In this document: positions 26,892 to 40,169 of the stretch, in pieces
Position numbering within the stretch: position 1 is the stretch's first letter
Layout of the letters: every line of letters starts with the position of its first letter
Assembly: GCF_051401765.1 (NCBI RefSeq)
Contig: NW_027480429.1
Location: forward strand, 15,194,157 to 15,258,156
DNA length: 64,000 nucleotides
Reading direction: 5' to 3'
Source of the DNA: Calliopsis andreniformis
Lineage: Eukaryota > Arthropoda > Insecta > Hymenoptera > Andrenidae
Made by a program: the position numbers and the translations under genes
The notes under the pieces: model-generated
What the model saw: the letters and a program-made list of their open reading frames with translations, nothing else
What the model was told of the DNA's origin: nothing
Databases searched by the model: none

Positions 26892-28883
26892 GGCAACGCC
26901 AGAAGCATAAAATACAATATCAATACAACAGTTTTTCCATCGTATAAAACGAATAATTGCTACCGATGTGAAAGTTATGGTCATTTCTACGTTCCGGGCA
27001 ACCTAGGCTTCACCCTAGGGCGTTGTTCGACCAGATGGAATAGTTAGGGCCTTAGAAGTCAACGCTCGAAGCATAAAATACAACAAAGATGCAACAGTTT
27101 TTCCATCGTATAAAACGAATAATAGCAACCAGTGTGAAAGTTCTGGACATTTCTACGTTCCGGGAAACCTAGGCTTCACCCTAGGGCGTTGCTCCAACAG
27201 ATTGAATAGTTAGGGCCTTAGAAGTCAACGCCCGAAACATAAAATACAAAATAAAAAGAACAGTTTTTCCATCGTATAAAACGAATAATTGCTACCGGCG
27301 TGAAAGTTATGGTCATTTCTACGTTCGGGGAAACCCAGGCTTCACCCTAGGGCGTTGCTACAACAGATTGAATAGTTAGGGCCTTATAAGTCAATGCCAG
27401 AAGCATAAAATGCAATAAAAATACAACAGCTTTTCCATCAGATAACAGCAATAATTGCAACCAGTTTGAAAGTGATGGTCATTTCTACGTTCCGGGAAAC
27501 CTAGGCTTCACCCTAGGGCGTAGCTCCAACAGATTGAATAGTTAGTGCCCTAGAAGTTAGCGCCACAAGCATAAAATACAATATAAATACAACAGTTTTT
27601 CCATCGTATAAAACGAATAATTGCAACCAGTGTGAAGGTAATGGTATGTCCTACGTTCCGAGCCAGCTTGGCTACACCCTAGGGTGTTGCTAAGCCAGAT
27701 CGAATAGTTAGGGCCTTAGAAGTCAATGCCCGAAGCATAAAATACAAAATAAATAGAACAGTTTTTCCATTGTATAAAACGAATAATAGTAACCACTGTG
27801 AAAATTATGGTCATTTCTACGTTCCGGGCAACCTAGGCCTCACTCTAGGGCGTTGCACCACCAGATCGAATAGTTAGGGCCTTAGAAGTCAACGCCCGAA
27901 GCATAAACTACAAAATAAATAGAACAGTTTTTCCATTGTATAAAACGAATAATTGCTACCATTGTGAAAGTTATGGTCATTTCTACGTGCCGGGCAACCT
28001 TGGTTTCACTCTATGGCGTTGCTCCACCAGATCGCATAGCTAGGGACTTAGAATTCAACGCCATAAGAATAAAATACAGTATAAGTACAACAGTTTTTCC
28101 ATCGTATAAAATGAATAATTGGAAACATTGTGAAAGTAATGGTCATTTCTACGTTCCAGGCAACCTAGGCGTCACTCTAGGGCGTTACTCCACCACATCT
28201 AATAGCTACGGCCTTAGAAGTCAACGCTAGAAGCATAAAATACAATAAAAATGCAACAGTTTTTCCATCGTATAACATGAATAATTGCAACGGGTGTGAA
28301 TGTTATGGTCATTTCTACGTTCCGGGCAACCTAGGCTTGACTGTAGGGTGTTGCTCCACCAGATCGAATAGGTATGGCCAAAGAAGTCAACGCCCGAAGC
28401 ATAAAATACAAAATAAAAAGAACAGCTTTTCTATTGTATAAAACGAATAATTGCTACCAGTGTGAAAGTTATGTTCATTTCTACGTTCCGGGCAACCTAG
28501 GCTTCACTCTAGGGCGTTGCTCCACCAGATCGAATAGTTAGGGCCTTAGAAGTCAACGCCCGAAGCATAAAATACAAAATAAATAGAACAGTTTTTCCAT
28601 TGTATTAAACGAATAATTGCAACCAGTGTGAAAGTAATGGGCATTTCTACGTTCCGGGCAACCTAGGCTTCACTCTAGGGCGTTGCTCCATCACATCGAA
28701 TAGCTACGGCCTTAGAAGTCAGCGCCAGAAGCATAAAATGCAATATAAATACAACAGTTTTCCCATCGTATAAAAGGATTAATTGCAACCAATTTGAAAG
28801 TGATGATCATTTCTACGTTCCGGGCAACCTCGGCATCACTCTAGGGCGTTGCTCCACCAGATCTAATAGTTAGTGCCTCAGAA
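26892..28883 (+). repeat. 17-mer HOR, copy 2 (12-monomer deletion form)
   Basis: The order is P, Q, X, Y, T, U, Z, AA, BB, CC, V, DD, followed directly by the next P at 28884. The five-monomer tail (P', Q'', DD', EE, DD) is missing. It is very close to copy 1 at an offset of 2822 bp. Confidence 0.85.
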
Positions 28884-31207
28884 GGCAACGCCAGAAGCAT
28901 AAAATACAATATCAATACAACAGTTTTTCCATCGTATAAAACGAATAATTGCTACCGATGTGAAAGTTATGGTCATTTCTACGTTCCGGGCAACCTAGGC
29001 TTCACCCTAGGGCGTTGTTCGACCAGATGGAATAGTTAGGGCCTTAGAAGTCAACGCTCGAAGCATAAAATACAACAAAGATGCAACAGTTTTTCCATCG
29101 TATAAAACGAATAATAGCAACCAGTGTGAAAGTTCTGGACATTTCTACGTTCCGGGAAACCTAGGCTTCACCCTAGGGCGTTGCTCCAACAGATTGAATA
29201 GTTAGGGCCTTAGAAGTCAACGCCCGAAACATAAAATACAAAATAAATAGAACAGTTTTTCCATCGTATAAAACGAATAATTGCTACCGGCGTGAAAGTT
29301 ATGGTCATTTCTACGTTCGGGGAAACCCAGGCTTCACCCTAGGGCGTTGCTACAACAGATTGAATAGTTAGGGCCTTATAAGTCAATGCCAGAAGCATAA
29401 AATGCAATAAAAATACAACAGTTTTTCCATCGTATAAAACGAATAATTGCTACTGATGTGAAAGTTATGGTCATTTATACGTTCCGGGCAACCTAGGCCT
29501 CACTCTAGGGCGTTGCACCACCAGATCGTATAGTTAGGGCCTTAGAAGTCAACGCCCGAAACATAAAATACAAAATAAAAAGAACAGTTTTTCCATCGTA
29601 TAAAACGAATAATTGCTACCGGCGTGAAAGTTATGGTCATTTCTACGTTCGGGGAAACCCAGGCTTCACCCTAGGGCGTTGCTACAACAGATTGAATAGT
29701 TAGGGCCTTATAAGTCAATGCCAGAAGCATAAAATGCAATAAAAATACAACAGCTTTTCCATCATATAACAGCAATAATTGCAACCAGTTTGAAAGTGAT
29801 GGTCATTTCTACGTTCCGGGAAACCTAGGCTTCACCCTAGGGCGTAGCTCCAACAGATTGAATAGTTAGTGCCCTAGAAGTTAGCGCCACAAGCATAAAA
29901 TACAATATAAATACAACAGTTTTTCCATCGTATAAAACGAATAATTGCAACCAGTGTGAAGGTAATGGTATGTCCTACGTTCCGAGCCAGCTTGGCTACA
30001 CCCTAGGGTGTTGCTAAGCCAGATCGAATAGTTAGGGCCTTAGAAGTCAATGCCCGAAGCATAAAATACAAAATAAATAGAACAGTTTTTCCATTGTATA
30101 AAACGAATAATAGTAACCACTGTGAAAATTATGGTCATTTCTACGTTCCGGGCAACCTAGGCCTCACTCTAGGGCGTTGCACCACCAGATCGAATAGTTA
30201 GGGCCTTAGAAGTCAACGCCCGAAGCATAAACTACAAAATAAATAGAACAGTTTTTCCATTGTATAAAACGAATAATTGCTACCATTGTGAAAGTTATGG
30301 TCATTTCTACGTGCCGGGCAACCTTGGTTTCACTCTATGGCGTTGCTCCACCAGATCGCATAGCTAGGGACTTAGAATTCAACGCCATAAGAATAAAATA
30401 CAGTATAAGTACAACAGTTTTTCCATCGTATAAAATGAATAATTGGAAACATTGTGAAAGTAATGGTCATTTCTACGTTCCAGGCAACCTAGGCGTCACT
30501 CTAGGGCGTTACTCCACCACATCTAATAGCTACGGCCTTAGAAGTCAACGCTAGAAGCATAAAATACAATAAAAATGCAACAGTTTTTCCATCGTATAAC
30601 ATGAATAATTGCAACGGGTGTGAATGTTATGGTCATTTCTACGTTCCGGGCAACCTAGGCTTGACTGTAGGGTGTTGCTCCACCAGATCGAATAGGTATG
30701 GCCAAAGAAGTCAACGCCCGAAGCATAAAATACAAAATAAAAAGAACAGCTTTTCTATTGTATAAAACGAATAATTGCTACCAGTGTGAAAGTTATGTTC
30801 ATTTCTACGTTCCGGGCAACCTAGGCTTCACTCTAGGGCGTTGCTCCACCAGATCGAATAGTTAGGGCCTTAGAAGTCAACGCCCGAAGCATAAAATACA
30901 AAATAAATAGAACAGTTTTTCCATTGTATTAAACGAATAATTGCAACCAGTGTGAAAGTAATGGGCATTTCTACGTTCCGGGCAACCTAGGCTTCACTCT
31001 AGGGCGTTGCTCCATCACATCGAATAGCTACGGCCTTAGAAGTCAGCGCCAGAAGCATAAAATGCAATATAAATACAACAGTTTTCCCATCGTATAAAAG
31101 GATTAATTGCAACCAATTTGAAAGTGATGATCATTTCTACGTTCCGGGCAACCTCGGCATCACTCTAGGGCGTTGCTCCACCAGATCTAATAGTTAGTGC
31201 CTCAGAA
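28884..31207 (+). repeat. 17-mer HOR, copy 3 (14-monomer form with an extra X and hybrid Y)
   Basis: The order is P, Q, X, hybrid Y/P (29382), X (29548), Y, T, U, Z, AA, BB, CC, V, DD. The hybrid has a Y left half up to ACAG and a P-like right half (GCTACTGATGTG). The five-monomer tail is absent, as in copy 2. The Z-AA-BB stretch matches copy 2 at 2324 bp. Confidence 0.85.
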
Positions 31208-32535
31208 GGCAACGCCAGAAGCATAAAATACAATATCAATACAACAGTTTTTCCATCGTATAAAACGAATAATTGCTACCGATGTGAAAGTTATGGTCAT
31301 TTCTACGTTCCGGGCAACCTAGGCTTCACCCTAGGGCGTTGTTCGACCAGATGGAATAGTTAGGGCCTTAGAAGTCAACGCTCGAAGCATAAAATACAAC
31401 AAAGATGCAACAGTTTTTCCATCGTATAAAACGAATAATAGCAACCAGTGTGAAAGTTCTGGACATTTCTACGTTCCGGGAAACCTAGGCTTCACCCTAG
31501 GGCGTTGCTCCAACAGATTGAATAGTTAGGGCCTTAGAAGTCAACGCCCGAAACATAAAATACAAAATAAATAGAACAGTTTTTCCATCGTATAAAACGA
31601 ATAATTGCTACCGGCGTGAAAGTTATGGTCATTTCTACGTTCGGGGAAACCCAGGCTTCACCCTAGGGCGTTGCTACAACAGATTGAATAGTTAGGGCCT
31701 TATAAGTCAATGCCAGAAGCATAAAATGCAATAAAAATACAACAGTTTTTCCATCGTATAAAACGAATAATTGCTACTGATGTGAAAGTTATGGTCATTT
31801 ATACGTTCCGGGCAACCTAGGCTTCACCCTAGGGCGTTGTTCCACCAGATGGAATAGTTAGGGCCTTAGAAGTCAACGGTCGAAGCATAAAATGCAACAA
31901 AGATGCAACAGTTTTTCCATCGTATAAAACGAATAATAGCAATCAGTGTGAAAGTAATGGGCATTTCTAGGTTCCGGGCAACCTAGGCTTCACTCTAGGG
32001 CGTTGCTCCACCACATCGAATAGCTGCGGCCTTAGAAGTCAGCCCCAGAAGCATAAAATGCAATATAAATACAACAGTTTTTCCATCGTATAAAAGGATT
32101 AATTGCAACCAGTTTGAAAGTGATGGTCATTTCTACGTTCCGGGAAACCTAGGCTTCACCCTAGGGCGTTGCTCCAACAGATTGAATAGTTAGGGCCTTG
32201 GAAGTCAACGCCCGAAGCATAAAATACACAATAAATAGAACAGTTTTTCCACCGTATAAAACTAATAATTGCAACCAGTGTGAAAGTAATGGGCATTTCT
32301 ACGTTCCGGGCAACCTAGGCTTCACTCTAGGGCGTTGCTCCACCACATCGAATAGCTACGGCCTTAGAAGTCAGCGCCAGAAGCATAAAATGCAATATAA
32401 ATACAACAGTTTTTCCATCGTATAAAAGGATTAATTGCAACCAATTTGAAAGTGATGATCATTTCTACGTTCCGGGCAACCTAGGCTTCACTCTAGGGCG
32501 TTGCTCCACCAGATCGAACACTTAGGGCCTAAGAA
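31208..32535 (+). repeat. 17-mer HOR, copy 4 (8-monomer form)
   Basis: The order is P, Q, X, hybrid Y/P (31706), Q'' (31872), DD' (32038), EE (32204), DD (32370). It uses the same kind of Y/P hybrid as copy 3, then joins the five-monomer tail that copies 2 and 3 lack. The ten monomers from X to P' of the full unit are missing. Confidence 0.8.
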
Positions 32536-34028
32536 GGCACCGCCAGAAGCATAAAATAAAATATAAATATAACAGTTTTTCCATCGTATAAGACGAATAA
32601 TAGCAACCTGTATGAAAGTTGTGGTTATTTCTACTTTCCGGGCAACCTAGGCTTCACCCTAGGGCGTTGTTCGAACAGATGGAATAGTTAGGGCCTTAGA
32701 AGTCAACGCCCGAAGCATAAAATACAAAATAAATAGAACAGTTTTTCCATCGTATAAAACGAATAATTGCTGCCGGCGTGAAAGTTATGGTCATTTCTAC
32801 GTTCCGGGCAAACTAGGCTTCACTGTAGGGCGTTGCTCCACCAGATCAAATAGGTAGGGCCATGGAAGTCAACGCCCGAAGCATAAAATACAAAATAAGT
32901 AGAACAGTTTTTCCATTGTATATAACGAATAATTGCTACCAGTGTGAAAGTTATGGACATTTCTACGTTCCGGCTACCTAGGCTTCACCCTAGGGCGTTG
33001 TTCCACCAGATCGAATAGTTAGGGCCTAAGAAGTCAACGCTCGAAGCATAAAATACAACAAAGATGCAACAGTTTTTCCATCGTATAAAACGAATAATAG
33101 CAATCAGTGTGAAAGTTCTGGACATTTCTACGTTCCGGGAAACCTAGGCTTCACCCTAGGGCGTTGCTCCACCAGATCGAATAGTTAGGGCCTTAGAAGT
33201 CAACGCCAGAGGCATAAAATACAATAAAGATGCAACAGTTTTTCCATCGTATAAAACGAATAATTGAAACCAGTGTAAAAGTAATGGTCATTTCTGCGTT
33301 CCGGGCAACCGAGGCTTCACCCTAGGGCGCTGCTCCAGCAGAACGAATAGTTAGTGCCCTAGAAGTCAGCGCCAGAAGCATAAAATACAATATAGATACA
33401 ACAGTTTTTCCATCGTATAAAACGAATAATTGCAACCTGTATGAAAGTTATGGGCATTTCTACTTTACGGGCAACCTAGGCTTCACCCTAGGGCGTTGTT
33501 CCAACAGATTGAAAGGTTAGGGCCTTAGAAGTCAACGCCCGAAGCATGAAATACAAAATAAATAGAACAGTTGTTCCATCGTATAAAGCGAATAATTGCT
33601 ACCGGCGTGAAAGTTATGGTCATTTCTACGTTCCGGGCAACCTAGGCTTCACTCTAGGGCGTTGATCCACCACATCGAATAGCTACGGCCTTAGAAGTCA
33701 GCGCCAGAAGCATAAAATGCAATATAAATACAACAGTTTTTCCATCGTATAAAAGGATTAATTGCAACCAATTTGAAAGTGATGGTCATTTCTACGTTCC
33801 GGGCAACCTCGGCATCACTCTAGGGCGTTGCTCCACCAGATTGTATAGTTAGGGCCTTAGAAGTCAACGCCCGAAGCATAAAATACAAAATAAATAGAAC
33901 AGTTTTTCCATCGTATAAAGCGAATAATTGCTACCGGCGTGAAAGTTATGGTCATTTCTACGTTCCGGGCAACCTCGGCATCACTCTAGGGCGTTGCTCC
34001 ACCAGATCTAATAGTTAGTGCCTCAGAA
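32536..34028 (+). repeat. Mixed monomers interrupting the HOR domain
   Basis: Nine monomers (starts 32536, 32702, 32868, 33033, 33199, 33365, 33531, 33697, 33863) combine halves seen elsewhere, such as GCTACCGGCGTG (X-like) and AAAGGATTAATTGC (DD-like). The monomer at 32868 has a 1-bp deletion (CCGGCTACC near 32971). There is no gene or unique DNA. Confidence 0.75.
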
Positions 34029-35355
34029 GGCAACGCCAGAAGCATAAATTACAATATCAATACAACAGTTTTTCCATCGTATAAAACGAATAATTGCTAC
34101 CGATGTGAAAGTTATGGTCATTTCTACGTTCCGGGCAACCTAGGCTTCACCCTAGGGCGTTGGTCCACCAGATGGAATAGTTAGGGCCTTAGAAGTCGAA
34201 GCCAGAAACAGGAAATACAAGAAGAATGCAACATTTTTTCCATCGTATAGCATGAATAATTGCTACCAGTGTGAAAGTAATGATCATTTCGGCGTTTCGG
34301 GCATCCTAGACTTAACTGTGAGGCATTACTCCACCAGATCGAGTAGTTAGGTCCTAAGAAGTCAACGCCAGAAGCATAAAATGCAATATTAATACAACAG
34401 CTTTTCCATCGTATAAAACGAATAATTGCAACCGGTGCGAATGTTATGGTCATTTCTACGTTCCGGGCAACCTAGGCTTCACCCTAGGGCGCTGCTCCAC
34501 CAGATCGAATAGTTAGTGCCCTAGAAGTTAGCGCCACAAGCATAAAATACAATATAAATACAACAGTTTTTCCATCGTATAAAACGAATAATTGCAACCA
34601 GTGTGAAGGTAATGGTATGTCCTACGTTCCGAGCCAGCTTGGCTACACCCTAGGGTGTTGCTAAACCAGATCGAATAGTTAGGGCCTTAGAAGTCAATGC
34701 CCGAAGCATAAAATACAAAATAAATAGAACAGTTTTTCCATTGTATAAAGCGAATAATAGTAACCAGTGTGAAAATTATGGTCATTTCTACGTTCCGGGC
34801 AACCTAGGCCTCACTCTAGGGCGTTGCCCCACCAGATCGAATAGTTAGGGCCTTAGAAGTCAACGCCCGAAGCATAAACTACAAAATAAATAGAACAGTT
34901 TTTCCATTGTAAGAAACGAATAATTGCTACCATTGTGAAAGTTATGGTCATTTCTACGTGCCGGGAAACCTAGGCTTCACTCTAGGGCGTTGCTCCACCA
35001 GATCGAATAGTCAGGGCCTTAGAAGTTACGCCAGAGACATAAAATACAATAAAGATGCAACAGTTTTTCCATCGTATAAAACGAATAATTGAAACCAGTG
35101 TAAAAGTAATGGTCATTTCTACGTTCCGGGCAACCTTGGTTTCACTCTATGGCGTTGCTCCACCAGATCGCATAGCTAGGGACTTAGAATTCAACGCCAT
35201 AAGAATAAAATACAATATAAGTACAACAGTTTTTCCATCGTATAAAATGAATAATTGGAAACATTGTGAAAGTAATGGTCATTTCTACGTTCCAGGCAAC
35301 CTAGGCGTCACTCTAGGGCGTTACTCCACCACATCTAATAGCTACGGCCCTAGAA
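34029..35355 (+). repeat. Eight-monomer block P-R-S-T-U-Z-FF-AA, copy 1
   Basis: Starts are 34029, 34195 (R, GTCGAAGCCAGAAACAGG), 34361, 34527 (T), 34693, 34859, 35025 (FF, AATAAAGATGC) and 35190 (AA). It matches 40170-41497 almost base for base. FF here begins GTTACGCC, one base shorter than GTCAACGCC in copy 2, so the block is 1327 rather than 1328 bp. Confidence 0.88.
34195..34360 (+). repeat. Diverged monomer family R (R1 subtype)
   Basis: Second monomer of the block 34029-35355, nearly identical to 23074 and 40336. It is followed by S and T, the same order as at 23240 and 23406. Confidence 0.82.
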
Positions 35356-35853
35356 GTCCACGCTAGAAGCATAAAATACAAAATAAATAGAACAGCTTTT
35401 CCATTGTATAAAACGAATAATTGCTACCAGTGTGAAAGTTATGTTCATTTCTACGTTCCGGGCAACTTAGGCTTCACTCTAGGGCGTTGTTCCACCAGAT
35501 CGAAAAGTTAGGGCCTAAGAAGTCAACGCCCGAAGCATAAAATACAAAATAAATAGAACAGTCTTTCCATTGTATTAAACGAATAATTGCTACCAGTGTG
35601 AAAGTAATGGTCATTTCTACGTTCCGGACAACCTAGGCTTCACTCTAGGGCGTTGCTCCACCACATCGTATAGCTACGGCCTTAGAAGTCAACGCCAGAA
35701 GCATAAAATACAATAAAAATGCAACAGTCTTTCCATCTTATAGCATGAATAATTGCAACCGGTGTGAATGTTATTTTCATTTCTACGTTCCGGGCAACCT
35801 AGGCTTGACTGTAGGGTGTTCCTCCACCAGATCGGATAGGTAGGGCCATAGAA

Positions 35854-36351
35854 GTCAAATCCCGAAGCATAAAATACAAAATAAATAGAACAGATTTTCC
35901 ATTGTATAAAACGAATAATTACTACCAGTGTGAAAGTTATGTTCATTTCTACGCTCCCGGCAGCCTGGGCTTGACTGTAGGGTGTTGCTCCACCACATCG
36001 AATAGCTACGGCCTTAGAAGTCAACGCCAGAAGCATAAAATACAATATAGATGCAACTGTTTTTCCATTGTATAAAAAGAGTAATTGCAACCAGTGTGAA
36101 AGTTATGGTCATTTCTACGTTCCGGGCAACACAGGCTTCACTCTTGGACGTTGCCCCACCAGATCGAATAGCTAGGACCTTAGAAGTCGAAGCCAGAAAC
36201 AGAAAATACAACAGGAATGCAACAGTTTTTCCGTCGTATAGCATGAATAATTGCAACCAGTGTGAAAGTAATGATCATTTCGGCGTTTCGGGCATCCTAG
36301 ACTTAACTGTGAGGCATTACTCCACCAGATCGAGCAGTTAGGACCTAAGAA
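35854..36351 (+). repeat. Three-monomer segment ending in R', copy 1
   Basis: Monomers at 35854 (ATTACTACCAG), 36020 (AGATGCAACTG, AAAAAGAGTAATTGC) and 36186 (R', TTTTTCCGTCGTATAGC) match 42162, 42328 and 42494 at an offset of 6308 bp (38 monomers). Confidence 0.85.
36186..36351 (+). repeat. Diverged monomer family R (R1 subtype, R')
   Basis: Head GTCGAAGCCAGAAACAG, core TTTTTCCGTCGTATAGC, and the same diverged right half. Its partner is 42494, 6308 bp away. Confidence 0.82.
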
Positions 36352-36849
36352 GTCAACGCCACAAGCATAAAATACAAAATAAATAGAACAGTTTTTCCAT
36401 TGTATTAAACGAATAATTGCTACCAGTGTGAAAGTGATGGTCATTTCTACGTTCCGGGCGACCTAGGCTTCACTCTAGGGCGTTGTTCCACCAGATCGAA
36501 AAGTTAGGGCCTAAGAAGTCAACGCCCGAAGTATAAACTACAAAATTAATAGAACAGTTTTTCCATTGTATAAAACGAATAATTGCTACCATTGTGAAAG
36601 TTATGGTCATTTCTACGTGCCGGGCAAAGTAGGCTTCACTCTATGGCGTTGCTCCACCAGATCGCATAGCTAGGGACTTAGAATTCAACGCCATAAGAAT
36701 AAAATACAGTATAAGTACAACAGTTTTTCCATCGTATAAAATGAATAATTGGAAACATTGTGAAAGTAATGGTCATTTCTACGATCCAGGCAACCTAGGC
36801 GTCATTCTAGGGCGTTACTCCACCACATCTAATAGCTACGGCCTTAGAA

Positions 36850-37440
36850 GTCAACGCTAGAAACATAAAATACAATAAAAATGCAACAGTTTTTTCATCA
36901 TATAACAGCAATAATTGCAACCAGTTTGAAAGTTATGTTCATTTCTACGTTCCGGGCAACCTAGGCTTCACTCTAGGGCGTTGCTCCACCAGATCGAATA
37001 GTTAGGGCCTTAGAAGTCAACGCCCGAAGCATAAAATACAGAATAAATAGAACAGTTTTTCCATTGTATTAAACGAATAATTGCAACCAGTGTGAAAGTA
37101 ATGGGCATTTCTAGGTTCCGGGCAACTTAGGCTTCACTCTAGGGCGTTGCTCCACCACATCGAATAGCTACGGCCTTAGAAGTCAGCGCCAGAAGCATAA
37201 AATGCAATATAAATACAACAGTTTTTCCATCGTATAAAAGGATTAATTGCAACCAATTTGAAACTGATGATCATTTCTACGTTCCGGGCAACCTAGGCTT
37301 CACTCTAGGGCGTTGCTCCACCAGATCGAACACTTAGGGCCTAAGAAGGCACCGCCAGAAGCATAAAATACAATATAAATATTACAGTTTTTCCATCGTA
37401 TAAGACGAATAATAGCAACCTGTATGAAAGTGGTGGTCAT
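36850..37440 (+). repeat. 3.5-monomer segment, copy 1
   Basis: Heads at 36850 (AACAGCAATAATTGC), 37016 (V with CAGAATAAATAG), 37182 (DD with GAAACTGATGATC) and 37348 (ATATTACAG, CCTGTATGAAAG) repeat at 43822, 43988, 44154 and 44320, exactly 6972 bp (42 monomers) away. Here the segment continues into W, P, Q, X; in the second copy it jumps straight to X. Confidence 0.85.
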
Positions 37441-37679
37441 TTCTACTTTCCGGGCAACCTAGGCTACACCCTAGGCCGTTGCTACAACAGATTTCATAGT
37501 TAGTGCCTTAGAAGTCAATGCCCGAAGCATAAAATGCAATAAAAATACAACAGTCTTTCCATCATATAACCGGAATAATTGCAACCAGTTTGAAAGTGAT
37601 GGTCATTTCTACGTTCCGGGCAACCTCGGCATCACTCTAGGGCGTTGCTCCACCAGATCTAATAGATAGTGCCTCAGAA

Positions 37680-40169
37680 GGCAACGCCAGAAGCATAAAA
37701 TACAATATCAATACAACAGTTTTTCCATCGTATAAAACGAATAATTGCTACCGATGTGAAAGTTATGGTCATTTCTACGTTCCGGGCAACCTAGGCTTCA
37801 CCCTAGGGCGTTGTTCGACCAGATGGAATAGTTAGGGCCTTAGAAGTCAACGCTCGAAGCATAAAATACAACAAAGATGCAACAGTTTTTCCATCGTATA
37901 AAACGAATAATAGCAACCAGTGTGAAAGTTCTGGACATTTCTACGTTCCGGGAAACCTAGGCTTCACCCTAGGGCGTTGCTCCAACAGATTGAATAGTTA
38001 GGGCCTTAGAAGTCAACGCCCGAAACATAAAATACAAAATAAATAGAACAGTTTTTCCATCGTATAAAACGAATAATTGCTACCGGCGTGAAAGTTATGG
38101 TCATTTCTACGTTCGGGGAAACCCAGGCTTCACCCTAGGGCGTTGCTACAACAGATTGAATAGTTAGGGCCTTATAAGTCAATGCCAGAAGCATAAAATG
38201 CAATAAAAATACAACAGCTTTTCCATCATATAACAGCAATAATTGCAACCAGTTTGAAAGTGATGGTCATTTCTACGTTCCGGGAAACCTAGGCTTCACC
38301 CTAGGGCGTTGCTCCAACAGATTGAATAGTTAGTGCCCTAGAAGTTAGCGCCACAAGCATAAAATACAATATAAATACAACAGTTTTTCCATCGTATAAA
38401 ACGAATAATTGCAACCAGTGTGAAGGTAATGGTATGTCCTACGTTCCGAGCCAGCTTGGCTACACCCTAGGGTGTTGCTAAGCCAGATCGAATAGATAGG
38501 GCCTTAGAAGTCAATGCCCGAAGCATAAAATACAAAATAAATAGAACAGTTTTTCCATTGTATAAAACGAATAATTGCAACCAGTGTGAATGTAATGGGC
38601 ATTTCTAGGTTCCGGGCAACTTAGGCTTCACTCTAGGGCGTTGCTCCACCACATCGAATAGCTACGGCCTTAGAAGTCAGCGCCAGAAGCATAAAATGCA
38701 ATATAAATACAACAGTTTTTCCATCGTATAAAAGGATTAATTGCAACGGGTGTGAATGTTATGGTCATTTCTACGTTCCGGGCAACCTAGGCTTGACTGT
38801 AGGGTGTTGCTCCACCAGATCGAATAGGTATGGCCAAAGAAGTCAACGCCCGAAGCATAAAATACAAAATAAAAAGAACAGCTTTTCTATTGTATAAAAC
38901 TAATAATTGCTACCAGTGTGAAAGTTATGTTCATTTCTACGTTCCGGGCAACCTAGGCTTCACTCTAGGGCGTTGCTCCACCAGATCGAATAGTTAGGGC
39001 CTTAGAAGTCAACGCCCGAAGCATAAAATACAAAATAAATAGAACAGTTTTTCCATTGTATTAAACGAATAATTGCAACCAGTGTGAAAGTAATGGGCAT
39101 TTCTAGGTTCCGGGCAACCTAGGCTTCACTTTAGGGCGTTGCTCCACCACATCGAATAGCTACGGCCTTAGAAGTCAGCGCCAGAAGCATAAAATGCAAT
39201 ATAAATACAACAGTTTTTCCATCGTATAAAAGGATTAATTGCAACCAATTTGAAAGTGATGATCATTTCTACGTTCCGGGCAACCTAGGCTTCACTCTAG
39301 GGCGTTGCTCCACCAGATCGAACACTTAGGGCCTAAGAAGGCAACGCCAGAAGCATAAATCACAATATCAATACAACAGTTTTTCAATCGTATAAAACGA
39401 ATAATTGCTACCGATGAGAAAGTTATGGTCATTTCTACGTTCCGGGCAACCTGGGCTTCACCCTAGGGCGTTGTTCCACCAGATGGAATAGTTAGGGCCT
39501 TAGAAGTCAACGCTCGAAGCATAAAATACAACAAAGATGCAACAGTTTTTCCATCGTATAAAACGAATAATAGCAATCAGTGTGAAAGTAATGGGCATTT
39601 CTAGGTTCCGGGCAACCTAGGCTTCACTCTAGGGCGTTGCTCCACCACATCGAATAGCTACGGCCTTAGAAGTCAGCGCCAGAAGCATAAAATGCAATAT
39701 AAATACAACAGTTTTTCCATCGTATAAAAGTATTAATTGCAACCAGTTTGAAAGTGATGGTCATTTCTACGTTCCGGGAAACCTAGGCTTCACCCTAGGG
39801 CGTTGCTCCAACAGATTGAATAGTTAGGGCCTTGGAAGTCAACGCCCGAAGCATAAAATACAAAATAAATAGAACAGTTTTTCCACCGTATAAAACTAAT
39901 AATTGCAACCAGTGTGAAAGTAATGGGCATTTCTACGTTCCGGACAACCTAGGCTTCACTCTAGGGCGTTGCTCCACCACATCGAATAGCTACGGCCTTA
40001 GAAGTCAGCGCCAGAAGCATAAAATGCAATATAAATACAACAGTTTTCTCATCGTATAAAAGGATTAATTGCAACCAATTTGAAAGTGATGATCATTTCT
40101 ACGTTCCGGGCAACCTCGGCATCACTCTAGGGCGTTGCTCCACCAGATCTAATAGTTAGTGCCTCAGAA
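37680..40169 (+). repeat. 17-mer HOR, copy 5 (15-monomer form with two hybrids)
   Basis: The order is P, Q, X, Y, T, hybrid (38510), hybrid DD/BB (38676), CC, V, DD, P', Q'', DD', EE, DD. U, Z, AA and BB are replaced by the two hybrids. The hybrid at 38676 starts as DD (AAAGGATTAATTGCAAC) and ends as BB (GGGTGTGAATG). The right half P'-Q''-DD'-EE-DD matches copy 1 closely. Confidence 0.85.

Larger units (their letters stand above)
35356..37679 (+). repeat. Mixed monomers including an R' block and a W monomer
   Basis: It contains a three-monomer segment 35854-36351 (GATTTTCCATTG; GCAACTGTTTTTCC; R' GTCGAAGCCAGAAACAG) that repeats at 42162-42659. It also holds Z and AA again (36518, 36684), a segment 36850-37440 that repeats at 43822-44412, and W at 37514. 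The longest open frame of the window (133 codons, minus strand, 35689-36090) lies here. It is built from the same peptide words as the other monomer-derived frames, so I do not call it a gene. Confidence 0.78.

Noticed and set aside
35689..36090. 133-codon minus-strand open frame, the longest in the window, as a gene
   Set aside because: It spans about 2.4 satellite monomers and uses the same peptide words as dozens of other monomer-derived frames. Near-identical monomers elsewhere carry stops or frame changes, there is no recognisable domain, and 166 bp is not divisible by three.
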